Positions 32,668 to 45,044 of a DNA stretch of 64,000 nucleotides are shown one piece after another; position 1 is the first letter of the stretch, and every line of letters starts with the position of its first letter. The position numbers and the translations under genes are program-made. The DNA is taken from the NCBI GenBank assembly GCA_024449915.1, contig JAMZAV010001827.1:94567-158566 (forward strand), read 5' to 3'. This stretch comes from Sweltsa coloradensis. Its lineage: Eukaryota; Arthropoda; Insecta; Plecoptera; Chloroperlidae. The notes beneath the pieces were generated by a model, which ran no database searches, was not told the origin of the DNA, and was given only the letters and a program-made list of their open reading frames with translations.

Positions 32668-34347
32668 TAAAGTGTGTTATGCTGCTACCAATATTGTTGA
32701 ACAAAGTTTAATATTTGTAAAAAAAAATTGCATTTAAAGAAAAAGTATTTTTAACGTTTCCTAATCATACAATGATATTAGTTCAATGTGGTATGTAGTT
32801 GCGAAAAATCTGTTGTTGGTATTTGTTTAAATATATAAGTTGAGGTGATGTCAGCCAAATATCAATCTCTGTCATAACTAAGTACTAACTATCAATGTAA
32901 TAATTTCATCAAGTGGTTTCGTGCGTGTGACGTCTCACACGTGGGCTTCCGGCGGACCAGGAACTGTAATATCACGTGACGAGAGTGTGCGTTCAGGCAA
33001 CACCTATTTGAGATTCGATCAACTTGAATCTTTTACACCAATGTCAAGTTTAATATTGTCTTGTCATATGTATAGTGTAAATATTAAGTGTAAGCATGAC
33101 TGATTGTGCAAGTGTGTGCATGTTTGAGTGTGTAAATGCGCTCCGGGTAAATTTACCTCACAATGTTAAAATAATAAATCTAAGAACTAACTGTATGATC
33201 TAAAAGAGTGACCTAAATCAGTAAAGCATCGAAGCCAGGCCTAGGGTACAGAATCATCAGTTTTTCGCTCGTGAAAACAGACATTGTTTAGGAGCATGTT
33301 TGACCAATAATTTACCAATTGTTAAAATAATGGTAATTCCTAGCATTGGAAACATGACAATGATGAGAATTACATGGTGGGTGCTGCAATCTAGTGGCAA
33401 ACAGGATCAACCAAGCACTAATAAGATGGCAGACAGTGAATAGCGTTTCGGTTCTCTAATCGGGTATTTTGCTTTCTGTGTTAATATTAAAGTTGAGTTC
33501 CTGTTGTGAAGTGTGATTTTAACCAACAAGGGTGGAAAATAGTGCTTTTGGTTAGAAAATATCGGGAAACAGATTGTTTGGATGCCTTATTGAATTTGTT
33601 GTTTATCGGGGTTATGTCTCATATTTATGCACCAAATGCTGAATGTTTGGGCTTAATTCCAATAAACTTGTTGATTGTTTGCTAACTCTAGCAAACGCTT
33701 AAGTCTTCCATTTAAAAATATACTAATTAATAAGGAAATCATATTAAACAAGAGTAAAGTAAACCGTAGCGAGAACAATAGTGTTGAAGGAGAAATACTA
33801 GCAGATGAGAAAGACGGTTATCATACAAATTATTTTTTGGTATTATAACATGGTAATTAAATATAAGTATAAGCTTAAAGATGCCAACTTCTGAAAACAA
33901 AACTTTCAACCGTTGGCCTCATTGTATTTAGAAAATAAAAAGAATATTCGTTTTATTTATTTATTAACTAAGATGTAAACATGTTTTACTGATTATGTAT
34001 AACGGAATTTCTTGCAAGGTTCTGCATCAAGTCTTAGCTATAGTTAGCTTTAATGTAATGTTATAAATTGTTTAGACAATAGCGCTTGAAAACTGTACAC
34101 AATCCTACAACAAACAAGAAAGTTAAATCCGTGGTCCCGTTAAGTGGTGGGAAACAATGGATAATAAGTATTCTGTAAATCAATAAATGAAAATTAATAA
34201 TAAAGTAAATGATTATTAAACTCATTAAACAAACGTAGTTGTATTTATTGGTACTCCTGTTGGTAGACTATAAGTCCGTGCAATTAGAAAAGATCTGGCT
34301 TTTTGTGTAATTTGAAATACTAATATTATTATGATAATTTTGTATTT
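32668..34347. other. Intergenic DNA, nothing recognised
   Basis: AT-rich with no exon-like or element-like structure that I can support. Confidence 0.4.
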
Positions 34348-34408
34348 CCGACGACCAATTAATGTAAACATGGATAACATGGATCCATGTTTACATTAAT
34401 CGGTCGGC
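34348..34408. repeat. Short near-perfect inverted repeat
   Basis: CCGAC(G)ACCAATTAATG...CATGG and its complement form ~25-bp arms with almost no loop. It could be a tiny MITE or a hairpin. Confidence 0.75.
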
Positions 34409-34483
34409 ATAAATATATGTTTTCAACAAATAACACCGTATTGAATTTTGTAGGCAGTTCAACTGGTATTGATGAAAATTACC

Positions 34484-34603
34484 ATTGATTAAAGAAGGTA
34501 TCTATCGCCTTCGATAGCCTTTTTAATCAATGAATTTAAATTAATAAATTTAATTAATTTAATTTTAGGCTATCGAAGGCGATAGATACCTTCTTTAATC
34601 AAT
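34484..34603. repeat. Perfect 37-bp inverted repeat with nested palindromes
   Basis: The arms 34484-34520 and 34567-34603 are exact complements (ATTGATTAAAGAAGGTATC...GCCT). Each arm contains its own palindrome (TATCGCCTTCGATA-like), and the left arm also pairs with ATCAAT just inside it. AAATTACC lies beside both ends, a possible 8-bp duplication. Confidence 0.85.
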
Positions 34604-34873
34604 GAAATTACCTAAATGCCTCTGACCTGAAGTAGGGAAGGGGTCCCAAAGTGGAAAGGTTCCTAAAGTGGAAAGATCAGTAGTTCGCCATGTTCACGCT
34701 AGAAAGCAGCACCAGTCGGGTTGGCAGATGAAAGTACTAGGAGATAACTGTTTTTACCAGCAAACCAAGCGTCTTCTTGCAATCAACATGTGAAGAAAAT
34801 CAACCACTTGACAGTGGCGGATACAGGGGGGGGGGCGGTGGGGCGATCGCCCCCCCCCCATGATTCTTTAAAA

Positions 34874-35656
34874 CTAGGAAAACGCTTAAGTCCCGCCGCG
34901 TTGTTGGATGAGCGTAATTGGTGCATTGAGTTGTTAAGTGTTATGCGGATTTTCTGTTGTACTGTGAAAAAATCATTACTTAGTTGATTTTTTTTAAATT
35001 AATTTAAATTAAATAAAAAATAAACTTTCATTTTAATTTTTTTTAATTATTCGTAATTTAAAAAAAGAAAAAAATCGTAAAATTTCGATTTTCATAACAA
35101 ATAATTTTTCGATTGCGCTCAGATTTCACACGAATATTATATAAATTCATGAAATGAAGGTTCTGTGAAAAAATCATTACGATCGGATAAAGCATGTAGG
35201 TGCTATAAGCCAAAGAAATTTGAAAATCAAAAAAATTCCAAAAATTGCGATTTTTTAAAGAAATTTATATTTCGATAACGCTCAAAATTCACACGGATAT
35301 ATCAATTCATAAAATAAAGGTTGTGTGAAAAAATTATTACAATCGGACAAAGCATGCAGGTGTTATAAATCGAAGAATTTTGTTAAAAATCGAAAAAAAT
35401 CTTAAAATTGCGATTTTCATAAGAAATAATTTTTCGATCAATTTTTCCCCCCGTGCAGTTCTTCGTTCAGAGATTTCATAGACCTCCATAAAATTTCATC
35501 GCAATTGGAGTATTGGTTTAGCCGGAATCGTGTTCACAGACACACAAAAATACAAAAAAAAGAAAGAAAGAAAAAAAAAAACATTCCGGATTTTTTTCTC
35601 CAGTGTAGTGAAATGGAATCTTCGCTTCGCTCGCTACGCTCGCTACGCTCATCCAA
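34874..35656 (+). mobile_element. GAGCG-family element nested in the hAT
   Basis: It starts CTAGGAAAACGCTTAAGTCC and GTTGTTGGATGAGCG, runs through ~165-bp tandem units, and ends TTCGCTTCGCTCGCTACGCT then CATCCAA. It is the inverted counterpart of 36605-37392. No coding sequence. Confidence 0.75.
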
Positions 35657-35809
35657 AAAAATGATTTTATTATTTTATTGTGCACGCATCAAATGCACTC
35701 TAAAAACCCGATTTTCAAAATTTGCGCCTGCGGCGCTATTTATTTAAAACTCCCAATAAAAATCAACTTTCCTTTATGTTGTCAGAAATAATCAGTTTGC
35801 CTCTGAAAT

Positions 35810-35905
35810 GTGTCTGCATCAGTGTACTTCGATTTATTAAGTTGTCCTCCTATGTGAATCGTTTTTTTAACTAAATAGGATAGACGTTTAATAAATAAAT
35901 AAAAT
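35810..35905 (+). repeat. LINE 3' end with (AATA)n tail
   Basis: GTTGTCCTCCTATGTGAATC, then AAATAGGATAGACGTTTAAT and AAATAAATAAA. This is the + strand version of 30225-30325. Confidence 0.65.
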
Positions 35906-36321
35906 GATGAATTGAAAAAAAGATCAAACGTTTTTTATAATAATGTTGCAATCTAGGCCAATGCTGTAAATTGTAAGCTCGACATGACGACAAAACAGAT
36001 TGGTGCACGCAAACTACATTGTTTCCGTATTTCATTCCGCCCACCACTTTTTTCTAAAACGCACCAAATGCACTCTAAAAACCTGATTTTCAAAATTTTC
36101 GCCTGCGGCGCAATTAATGGGGGGCTCTGCCCCCCATACCCCCCGTGCGTCCGCGCTTAGTCCCTTTCCCACGACTGTACATGCACATCGCAATGAAATC
36201 GCCCCCCCCCCATGATTATGTCTTAGATCCGCCACTGCCACTTGAAACCTAGTTTCAGGAAAGAGGAATAATCGAATATTGATACTGTTTTTCTATGATA
36301 TTATTCGAATATTAGGAACTG

Positions 36322-36516
36322 TTATGGTTGGGGCCCTTCCCCTCCAACCATTCTTCAACTGTCTTCGGATGGGAAAAGCATAGGTTAGGGGGGGGGGCGC
36401 GATGCGCTTATGTTTTACAATATTATCGTTATAATTAATATTATTATTAAACGCGCTTCGCCCCCCCCCCTCTCCCCCCTAACCTACTTTACCCAGTTGA
36501 AGGGCCCCAACCATAA
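36322..36516. mobile_element. MITE with TTATGGTTGGGGCCCTTC TIRs
   Basis: Exact 18-bp terminal repeats, with inner arms AGGTTAGGGGGGGGG / CCCCCCCTAACCT, around a short AT-rich core. Confidence 0.8.
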
Positions 36517-36604
36517 AAGTACCGAATATAACCCATATTATATGTTTCATATAAGCCTAATGCATACCTCAAATGACTCTTCCCGAGATAATACAATAGA
36601 ATTA

Positions 36605-37392
36605 TTGGATGAGCGTAGCGAGCGTAGCGAGCGAAGCGAAGATTCCATTTCACTACACTGGAGAAAAAAATCCGGAATGTTTTTTTTTTTTTTTTTTCTT
36701 TCTTTTTTTTTTTTGTATTTTTGTGTGTCTGTGAACACGATTCCGGCTAAACCAATACTCCAATTGCGATGAAATTTTATGGAGGTCTATGAAATCTCTG
36801 AACGAAGAACTGCACGGGGGGAAAATCGATCGAAAAATTATTTCTCATGAAAATCGCAATTTTACGATTTTTTTCGATTTTTAACAAAATTCTTCGATTT
36901 ATAACACCTGCATGCTTTGTCCGATTGTAATAATTTTTTCACACAACCTTTATTTTATGAATTGATATATTCGTGTGAATTTTGAGCGTTATCGAAAGAT
37001 AAATTTCTTTACAAAATCGCAATTTTTGGAATTTTTTTTATTTTCAAATTTCTTTCGGCTTGTAGCACCTACATGCTTTATCCGATCGTAATAATTTTTT
37101 CACAGAACCTTAATTTCATGAATTTATATATTTGTGTGAAATTTGAACGCAATCGAAAAATTATTTGTTTTGAAAATCGAAATTTTACGATTTTTTTCTT
37201 TTTTTAAATTACGAATAATTAAAAAAAATTAAAATTAAAGTTTATTTTTTATTTAATTTAAATTAATTTTAAAAAAATCAACTAAGTAATGATTTTTTCA
37301 CAGTACAACAGAAAATCCGCATAACACTTTAACAACTCAATGCACCAATTACGCTCATCCAACAACGCGGCGGGACTTAAGCGTTTTCCTAG
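36605..37392 (-). mobile_element. GAGCG-family element, inverted copy
   Basis: It reads TTGGATGAGCGTAGCGAGCG at the left and GGACTTAAGCGTTTTCCTAG at the right, nearly identical in reverse to 34874-35656 over its whole length. Together the two form a ~2.5-kb inverted pair. Confidence 0.75.
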
Positions 37393-37573
37393 TAGTTAAC
37401 CACTTACAAATGATACTTAACCTCAAAATGCGTAGTGCAGCCAAAGTGGAAACCTTAATCTTTGGGTTTATAAATGGGTAAATTTTTAGGCCAAGTAGGC
37501 CTACATCTATATAATCTTGAAACGTAGAGCCTAGGGCCTGATAAAAATCCCAAACATTCATTTTGCTTTATTA

Positions 37574-37965
37574 GGGCGCGAATGCGGCCTTATAGGTTTG
37601 CAACAAGTTTATAGATGTATGTATGTATGTATCCGTGTACATTTAGCGCGCGTCAAGACCTATGCATTTATTTGAGGTAGAAGATATTAACCAATGTAAA
37701 CGAAACTTTCCAGGCATGATTACAAAAGAACACTGCATCACTCTTTAAAATTTCATACTTTTGTGAGGGGCGTAAGTGCTCTTAAATGCAAGTTTAGTCA
37801 GCCGTAAAATTTTGACATTTCACACATCGCGATAGTTTTTCATCAAAAGTCTGCTATCAATTTTGCGTTATCGCAACGAAACTCAAATACGACCTGCCTC
37901 GATTGTTTGTGAATAGAATACTACCAAATAAATTTTCATGACGTCATTAGTTGCGAGTACATGTG
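37574..37965 (+). repeat. Outer left arm of a large inverted pair
   Basis: It begins TTAGGGCGCGAATGCGGCC and continues through AGCGCGCGTCAAGACCTA and GATATTAACCAATGTAAACG. The complement, ending in TCGCGCCCTAA, is at 50575-50949. No coding sequence. Confidence 0.7.
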
Positions 37966-38335
37966 TGACAGAAATTAGTCAGATCCGTGTACAATTAGCG
38001 CGCGTCAAGACCTACGTATTTATTTGAGGTAGAAGATATTAACCGATATAAACGAAACTTCACAGGCATGATCCCAAAGGAACCCTGCATCACTCCTTAA
38101 AATTTTATACTTTTGTGGGGGGCGTAAGTGTTCTTAAATGCAAGTTTAATTTACTTATTTTTTCAGATACGTGTACATTTAGCGCGCGTCAAGATTACGA
38201 ATTTATTTGAGGTAGAAAATATTAATTAATGTAAACGAAACTTTACAGGCATGATCCCAAAAGAACCCTGCATCACTCCTTAAAATTTCATACTTTTGTG
38301 AGGGACGTAAGTGTTCTTAAATGCAAGTTTAATTT
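37630..38335 (+). repeat. Three direct copies of a ~170-bp unit
   Basis: GTGTACATTTAGCGCGCGTC...AAATGCAAGTTTA occurs near 37635, 37985 and 38168, the last two adjacent. The first belongs to the outer arm. Confidence 0.75.
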
Positions 38336-38504
38336 ACTCATGTTTTGCTTTTGATATGTGTTATGTTGGTCGCAGCTTGATGAAAACAAACTTGAGTAAA
38401 AGGTCTGGCCCGCTCTCTTGTTGATTGAAGCGATTGGGGGGAAGTTGCATACTCCAGGCCTCTTAGACTACCATCTGGGGTTTGTCTCTGTATCTCTCTT
38501 AAGT

Positions 38505-39836
38505 GTATCTCTCTCAAGTTAAATAATATATTACAGGGGAGATTTACTAAAAATTACGTTTATAACTTCTACTCACATAATATTAAGCCTGGTGATTTAG
38601 CAGTCACAATACAAATTAGCAATTTTTGTTGTTGCTTTTATGTCTTATATGAGTATATAAAATCAATTATTTTCACCAATCATTTTTTTGTTAGTACCGA
38701 ATTATAGCTAATGTTTAATGTCGGTATAAGTTCAAAGTTCATTATAATAGTCTGCTCCAAGTTCTTTGTATGAGCTCTGGTAGCGGATTCTCGCAACGCT
38801 CAAAGGTGTATACTTGCTGACGGCGGAGTGTTTACCCCATAAGAATAGCTTACGCTCGCACCATCCACCACCAGAAAGAAAGCTAAAACTTGTATTTGAT
38901 TTTTGATTTACTTGCTAGATGAGGCATTTTCAACACGTTTCTAAATAATAAAGACAATACGAAATAATCACTCGATAACCAGAGACGTGTTATGCCTCAA
39001 CAATCCATATTGCTTCTAAGAGACTTCGCCTGCGGTCTGATTCTGTAAGATCGTTATGGAAGATAACGATCGTTATCCGGCACTTTAGCGACAATTTTGT
39101 GTGTCGACTGATTCTGTAAAAATGATTTAACGATCGTTACGGTAGCAATCGCTATGATAACCAGAATGAAAAAGGTGTCGCTATGCTATCCACTGCCCCT
39201 ATGGCGGCCGTAGCGACTTCCTTACAGAATCAGGTCGATAACGATAATTTATAACGATTGATATTTCATATCAACCGTGATCGCTATCGCTATCATAGCG
39301 ACTATTTTACAGAATCGCACTGCAGCAGAGACAATCGAGTTAGTTCAACATTTTTTTTGTATGTAATTACTTTTATTTGTTTCTCAATATTTTCACAAAG
39401 TTTTTTTATCGTACTGAAAAGTTAATGTTTATTGTTGGTTAAAGTTCCAAGTTCATTATAATATGTATGCCTTTGTTATTGATCGCGCCCTACAGTAAAT
39501 GGCAGAAGGCCTTTACAGAGAAAAATCTTAACCCAAGAATGTATTAATCATGTTATGAAATAAAATCAAATGATGTTTTATTTGGGTATAATCGTATCAG
39601 CTCGCATCATATTTTTGTTTTCATAAAGTGTTCCTGACAAAGTTCTTATATTTTACCGCAATGGTATTTTGAGGGTGTACAGTTTTTTCTTTCATTCTTA
39701 TTTTGTTCTACTTCATTTGTGAAGATTTAAGTTTAATTACTCCGCTTTCTATGGATTAGTAAGTATTTTACCAGACAGAAACATGCGGCGGAAAGTACCG
39801 GCGCGGGAAGACACTGCAAGAGGTCGCGCCAGCGAC
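38505..39836 (+). repeat. Inner left arm of a second large inverted pair
   Basis: Apart from a MITE at 39034-39319, this arm is the reverse complement of 43028-44100 over more than 1 kb. Shared blocks include CTGACGGCGGAGTGTTTACC and TGATCGCGCCCTACAGTAAA. The arms look moderately diverged with small indels. No protein domain is seen. Confidence 0.75.
39034..39319. mobile_element. MITE with GATTCTGTAA ends
   Basis: GGTCTGATTCTGTAAG and TTTTACAGAATCGCA are the inverted ends, with internal palindromic GATAACGATCG blocks. The opposite arm (near 43550) shows the empty site, CGCCTGCAGAGACA in complement. Confidence 0.8.
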
Positions 39837-40762
39837 CTCTTGTTATTAAGGAGGGACAACTCTGAAAATCAATACTTCTATACGCGTTTCCAAGCAAAGA
39901 TAGATGGCAGCACTAAAACGCAACATGTCGCACCGATCGGTGATAGAGGCGAGCTTACGGCGGGCGCTGTATATTCAGTTAGGTTCAACTTGATTTTTGT
40001 TACATTTATGATCATTTGCGAAAACATTGATGATTATGTCATATCGTCCGCGTATTTTATTAGTAAAATTCGTAAGTTTTGGGGATCGGCTTTATTAAAA
40101 ACGGGAATTTAATGGCATTTTAAATTACAACAAATAATTGAGATTATTTGATGATATTAGCTCGAAAAGAACAAACCACACTGTTAAACTATTAAATACA
40201 GAAACAAGTGTATCAAATAATGTTGAAGGATGAAGATCGATGATATTTTGCCAAGAAAATGTTGCCCACCAATACTAATAATCTCAATAATTTACTTGAT
40301 ATCTAACAATCAAAAGAGCTTCTAGCAAAATATAGCCCTACACTTGTTTTGCACGTTTTCTACATCGTTTTACAATGTAAACGCAATCGGAGTAGGCCTA
40401 TATATATTTATCTACTATACACTTAGGACTACTGTTTTTTTAAATATAAATTTTATTAAAAGTAGGCCTATTGAATAGCTGATGGCCTATTTTTATTATT
40501 GTTTTGTATGTCAATAATGGCATGACGCGTCATTCTGCAGACAGCTTAAAAATCTTGTATGTCATATCATTTATACTTATTCTATTGTAATAATATAAAT
40601 CGTATTTTTTATTATGATATTATGTATAATATTATGTAATAAATGAACAATGACGGTAAACGGTATATGTAGGCCTACATTAATTATATACAAGGTAGAA
40701 AAGGAGTTGGGACTTGTGCATAAGCCCTTTTGTAATTATCGTTATTTTTGTTATTGTTTTGT

Positions 40763-40774
40763 TATTATTATTAC

Positions 40775-40830
<56 letters not shown>
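40763..40830. repeat. (ATT)n microsatellite
   Basis: About 22 trinucleotide copies. The poly-Ile open frame here is only its translation. Confidence 0.95.
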
Positions 40831-40831
<1 letters not shown>

Positions 40832-41067
40832 GACTTTATTCATATTAAATCATCATAATAAAACTAAAGAAGTATATCTCAATTAAAAGTTCCATAAGAA
40901 GCGAGCGATACTGTATGTGTGTGTTTACTATGAGTTGTGAACATTCTTGACGGTTTGAATTTGATTTTTAGTATTTATCGTATCCTGTTAGCCTATATTT
41001 AGTATATAGCCCATAAATACCAATGATTTATTATGATATTACAATTAGAGAATTGTAATATGGATAC

Positions 41068-41175
41068 AAATGCCATCCTCGGTGTCTCATGGGTGCATGG
41101 GGCGCAGGTCTGAATATAGTAATATTATTCTGGTGGACATGGTCTCGAATCCCGCATATTGGAGAGCGATTTTAT
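41068..41175 (+). ncRNA. Possible SINE head
   Basis: GGTCTCGAATCCCGC near 41142 resembles a pol III B box. The upstream region is tRNA-like only loosely. Weak evidence. Confidence 0.25.
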
Positions 41176-42584
41176 CATTTTGGTGCACCCCCATGCTTTT
41201 GATTATCATCAATTAACAACATTTTGGGAGAGCAACGACAATGTACCTGTGATTGTACATATTTTATAAGTGACAAACACGGAATGACATGTGTTCTTCA
41301 GACTATCACTGATCGCGCTCCCCGACTATCACTGATCGGACAGTTGCATTTTTCGCCACCAGATAGCAACCCCTTTGCTTGGAAACGCGAATAGTTTTCA
41401 TTAAAATAATCTGTTTTTTTGTGTATGTTAACTAAGAGATTCAATTAGTAAAAAATACAGTTAAAAAAAATATTATTAACGCATTGTAAATCACTTTTCA
41501 TTATTGATTTTACAATGATTTACCTGGGAAATGTTTCGAAGAGAACCAATTACATAATTTAAAAAAAAATTGAATTTAAAATGAAGGTCATAAACCAATT
41601 GAGGTACCCCAATATTTTTTTTATTCATCATTGAAATTGTAAGAGATACAAATTATCAAGTTATGAAAATTATTTGAATTTGCATATTTACATTCATCAT
41701 TTAAGTTTAGGATTTAATATTTACTAATGCATGTCTCTATACTAGGGGACCTTATTTCATTATTGAAGTAAATTCAAAAAAAAAATTCATGGCTATAGCT
41801 CAAATATTATAGAAACTAGAGTTTCCCAAGTCCTAAGAAATGTAAGAAAAGAGATAACCGGTAAATGGTAATCAAAGTTCAATGAACGAAATTACAATAA
41901 CATATTATAAGTACAATTTATATTTAATTTATCAATAAAAATAAACATATATTTATATATAAAACAAAACAAAAACAAAAAACAAAAACAAAAATATTAT
42001 TAAACCATAAATATCTATATATACATATAATTATACATACAGAACAAAAAATATATATAAACCATAAAAAACCTATAAAAATAAAAAAAAAAAAATCTCC
42101 TAGGATTAGTCAAAGCATAAAACACATTTTTCATTTTTAGTTACTTTTTCGTTTTTTTACCCCCTTTTCAGAGGTGTCCCTCCTTAAGTTTTTTGTTCAT
42201 AGAATGGTTGGAGTTTATAAGCGGACCTTTTTTTAATGTAGGCTACACCATTTAAATTTTTATGCATAGGCCTATGTCATATTACATAATTCTATTATGT
42301 TTCACTTTCCTTTTCATATTTTCATATTTTTCCTATTTTCTAGCATCATTTTAATGATGTTTTAGTTACTTTCCACTTTGCCCAAATAAGCTTTCCACTT
42401 TACCTTCCTTCAGGAGGCAAATGGAAAGTTGCATGAATTATCTAAACTGAGCATGACATCCATTTTTTAATTCTTTCATCTTCTGACCCCTAATATGTGT
42501 TGAGAAAAAGCATGTCTATTAACTGTTAAAAACTTAAAAAAACATGTCATGTTGTTGGATTTTATATGAATTTTTCTTACAACC

Positions 42585-42712
42585 ATTTCCACTTTGAGAC
42601 CCCTACCCTATTATTGTATTTCAGTTTGTAAAATGTTGTTAACAACCCTTTCCACTTTGAGAGTTGAGACCCCTACCCTATTATTGTGTTTCAGTTTGTA
42701 AAATGTTGTTTA
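42585..42712. repeat. Two-copy ~70-bp tandem repeat
   Basis: CCACTTTGAG...ACCCCTACCCTATTATTGT and TTTCAGTTTGTAAAATGTTG occur twice in succession. Confidence 0.85.
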
Positions 42713-43027
42713 AAGAAAGCCCGGGGTGAAATTACACGATAAACGAGGAAATAAGGTGGTGATGCTCTATAATAATATTGTAGTTGAAGAGAGTTAAGAA
42801 AATCTCCTATAAATTATTCATTTTTGTTCTGTTGGATTGAAAATCATACAAGTTTTAATCATAAACAGTCATATCCTGACTGTATTTAAAAAGTTGATGG
42901 ACCATCCTGAAGAGGCATGCAAACCTGGACAGATTGCGCACGAGAAATGAGAATCAAGAGAACTTGGCAACTCAAGATAACTTGGCAACACCAATCCGCC
43001 TAATGGCGACTCTTGGTATACGATTGC

Positions 43028-44100
43028 CGCTGGCGCGACCTCTTGCAGTGCCTTCCCGCCCCGGTACTTACCGCCGAATGTTCATATCTGGTATACAATA
43101 CTTACTTATCCAAAGAAAGCGGAGTAATTAAACTTAATTTTTCTCAAATGAATTTGAACAAAATAAGAATTAAAGAAAACACTGTACCCCCTCAAAATAT
43201 CAGTGCGGTAAAATATAAGAACTTTAATTGTCAGGAACACTTTATGAAAACAAAAATATGATGCGCGAGCTGATACGATTACCAAAAAACATAATGTGAA
43301 TTTATTTCATAACACGATTAATACATCATTGGGTTAAGATTTTTCTCTGTAAATGGCCTCCTGCCGTTTACTGTAGGGCGCGATCAATAGCAAAGGCATA
43401 CATATTATAATGTACTTGGAACTTTCAACCGACAATAAACATTAACTTTTCAGTACGATAAAAAAACTTTGTGAAAATCAAAATAATGAAAAATAAATAA
43501 AAGTTATCACATACAAAAAAAACTGTAGAACTAACTCGAGTGTCTCTGCAGGCGTAGTCTCTTAGAAGCAATATGGATTGTTGATGCATAACACGTCTCT
43601 GGTTATCGCGTGATTATTTCGTATTGTCCTTATTATTTAGAAACGTGTTGAAAAGGCCACATCTAGCAAGTGCTTCAAAAATAAAATTATAAGTTTTAGC
43701 TTTCTTTCTGGTGGTGAACGGTGCGAGCGTATAGGATATTCTTATGGGGTAAACACTCCGCCGTCAGCAAGTATACACGTAACGTCACGTCACTCCTTAG
43801 AGCGTTGCGAGAATCCGCTACCAGAGCTCATACAAAGAACTTGGAGCACACTATCATTATGAACTTCGAACTTATACCGACATTAAACATGTTGTAAAAC
43901 ATGTGTATTCGGTACTAATGAAAAAATGACTGGTGAAAATAATTGATTTTTATACTCATATAAGACAATGAAAGCAACAACAAAAATTGCTAATTTGTAT
44001 TGTGACTGCTAGATCACCAGGCTTAATATTATGTGAGTAGAAGTTATAAAACGTAATTTTTAGTAAATCTCCCCTGTAACTTTGAGAAAGATACATACAT
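43028..44100 (-). repeat. Inner right arm
   Basis: Reverse complement of 38505-39836 without the MITE, so it preserves the MITE's empty site. The open frames inside are not conserved between arms. Confidence 0.75.
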
Positions 44101-45024
44101 CTTATAAACATTCGGTTTTAAAATCTATTTAAAAACGCTTTGAGTTTTGAAAACATGTATACGCTTCGAAACTAGGTTTGAATCGGTTCAAGTCAAAAAC
44201 ATTCTTCGCGGGTTTGACTTCAAAACTGTTTTCAAAACCGTCATGTATACACCCACTGTAACACTGCCACCCATTTAAAAGTAGGCCTAACAACTAAATC
44301 CAGTTTTGAAAACGTTTTGAGATCATTTTTAAACCAGTTCATCTCTAGTGAAAATTACTTTGTCTTCGGTTTGCCCCATGGGTTTCTATTAGCGCACGAA
44401 ACAGTAAAATAATAAAGTGTGCCTTCACAATTTTGCCAAATCTCAACTTCATATTAAATTTAGGGCCTATAGCTAATCATTATTCAATTCCAATGGTGAA
44501 CCTCGCACAACGCACTACCGGCGAAACCACCGGCGAATTATACTTCAAACTGAAAGGAGCCCGCAGCCTTGCAATCACTATATGAAACCGACTCCAAATT
44601 ATATTTCTTCATAACTTGTGGCCGGTAACCCGTATATCGAACTCGCAACCTCCAGGTCCCCAGGAGGCTCTTTTGCGTTGCGTCACTGTTGCCGTGATAA
44701 AAGGCAGGGAACTCACTGTTAGTGTTGTGTAAGGAATTTTGTAAAGAACCGAGCTCACTAATGTGTCGCGAGGCGACATAAATAATCTCCGTCATTTGGC
44801 TGTTTACATAGAGGCTGGGGAGTTACCGCACATGGTATGTTACGTAAGACGCTAGCGGATGGTTGTCGAATGTTTAAATAAGTTAGTAATTATCACTGTG
44901 AAATATTAGGTCAAGATCCCTGGCTATATTATTTTATGCACATGTAGTTACACAGGGAGACCCAAATAAAAAGTCGTATCAGAATGTTTACTCAAGTCAA
45001 CCCTCGAACGCCAGACATGTGGAG
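44101..45024. other. Spacer with possible SINE head on the minus strand
   Basis: On the minus strand, GGTTGCGAGTTCGATATACGG (given here as 5'-3') near 44630-44650 contains a B-box-like GAGTTCGA. Otherwise nothing is recognised. Confidence 0.3.
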
Positions 45025-45044
45025 TAGTAAGTAGTAAGTAAGTA

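Larger units (their letters stand above)
34812..36237. mobile_element. hAT-type non-autonomous element, TSD CCACTTGA
   Basis: The ends CAGTGGCGGAT... and ...ATCCGCCACTG are exact TIRs. CCACTTGA is repeated exactly at 34804-34811 and 36238-36245. Subterminal G/C homopolymer runs are typical of this group. It contains a GAGCG-family copy (34874-35656), a LINE 3' tail and a direct repeat of ~50 bp (near 35685 and 36060). No transposase is seen. Confidence 0.9.
39837..43027. other. Centre of the inner inverted pair
   Basis: No transposase or other gene is recognised. It holds an (ATT)n microsatellite (40763-40830), a possible SINE head and a two-copy ~70-bp repeat. Confidence 0.45.

Noticed and set aside
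32921..33103. 60-residue open frame after the calcium channel gene
   Set aside because: It lies beyond the likely polyadenylation site and shows no conserved feature.
36140..36215. G/C homopolymer runs as possible G-quadruplex regulator
   Set aside because: They are the subterminal part of the hAT-type element and recur at its other end.
39783..40112. 109-residue open frame MRRKVPARED...
   Set aside because: It starts inside an inverted arm and its counterpart in the other arm is not open, so it is not under coding constraint.
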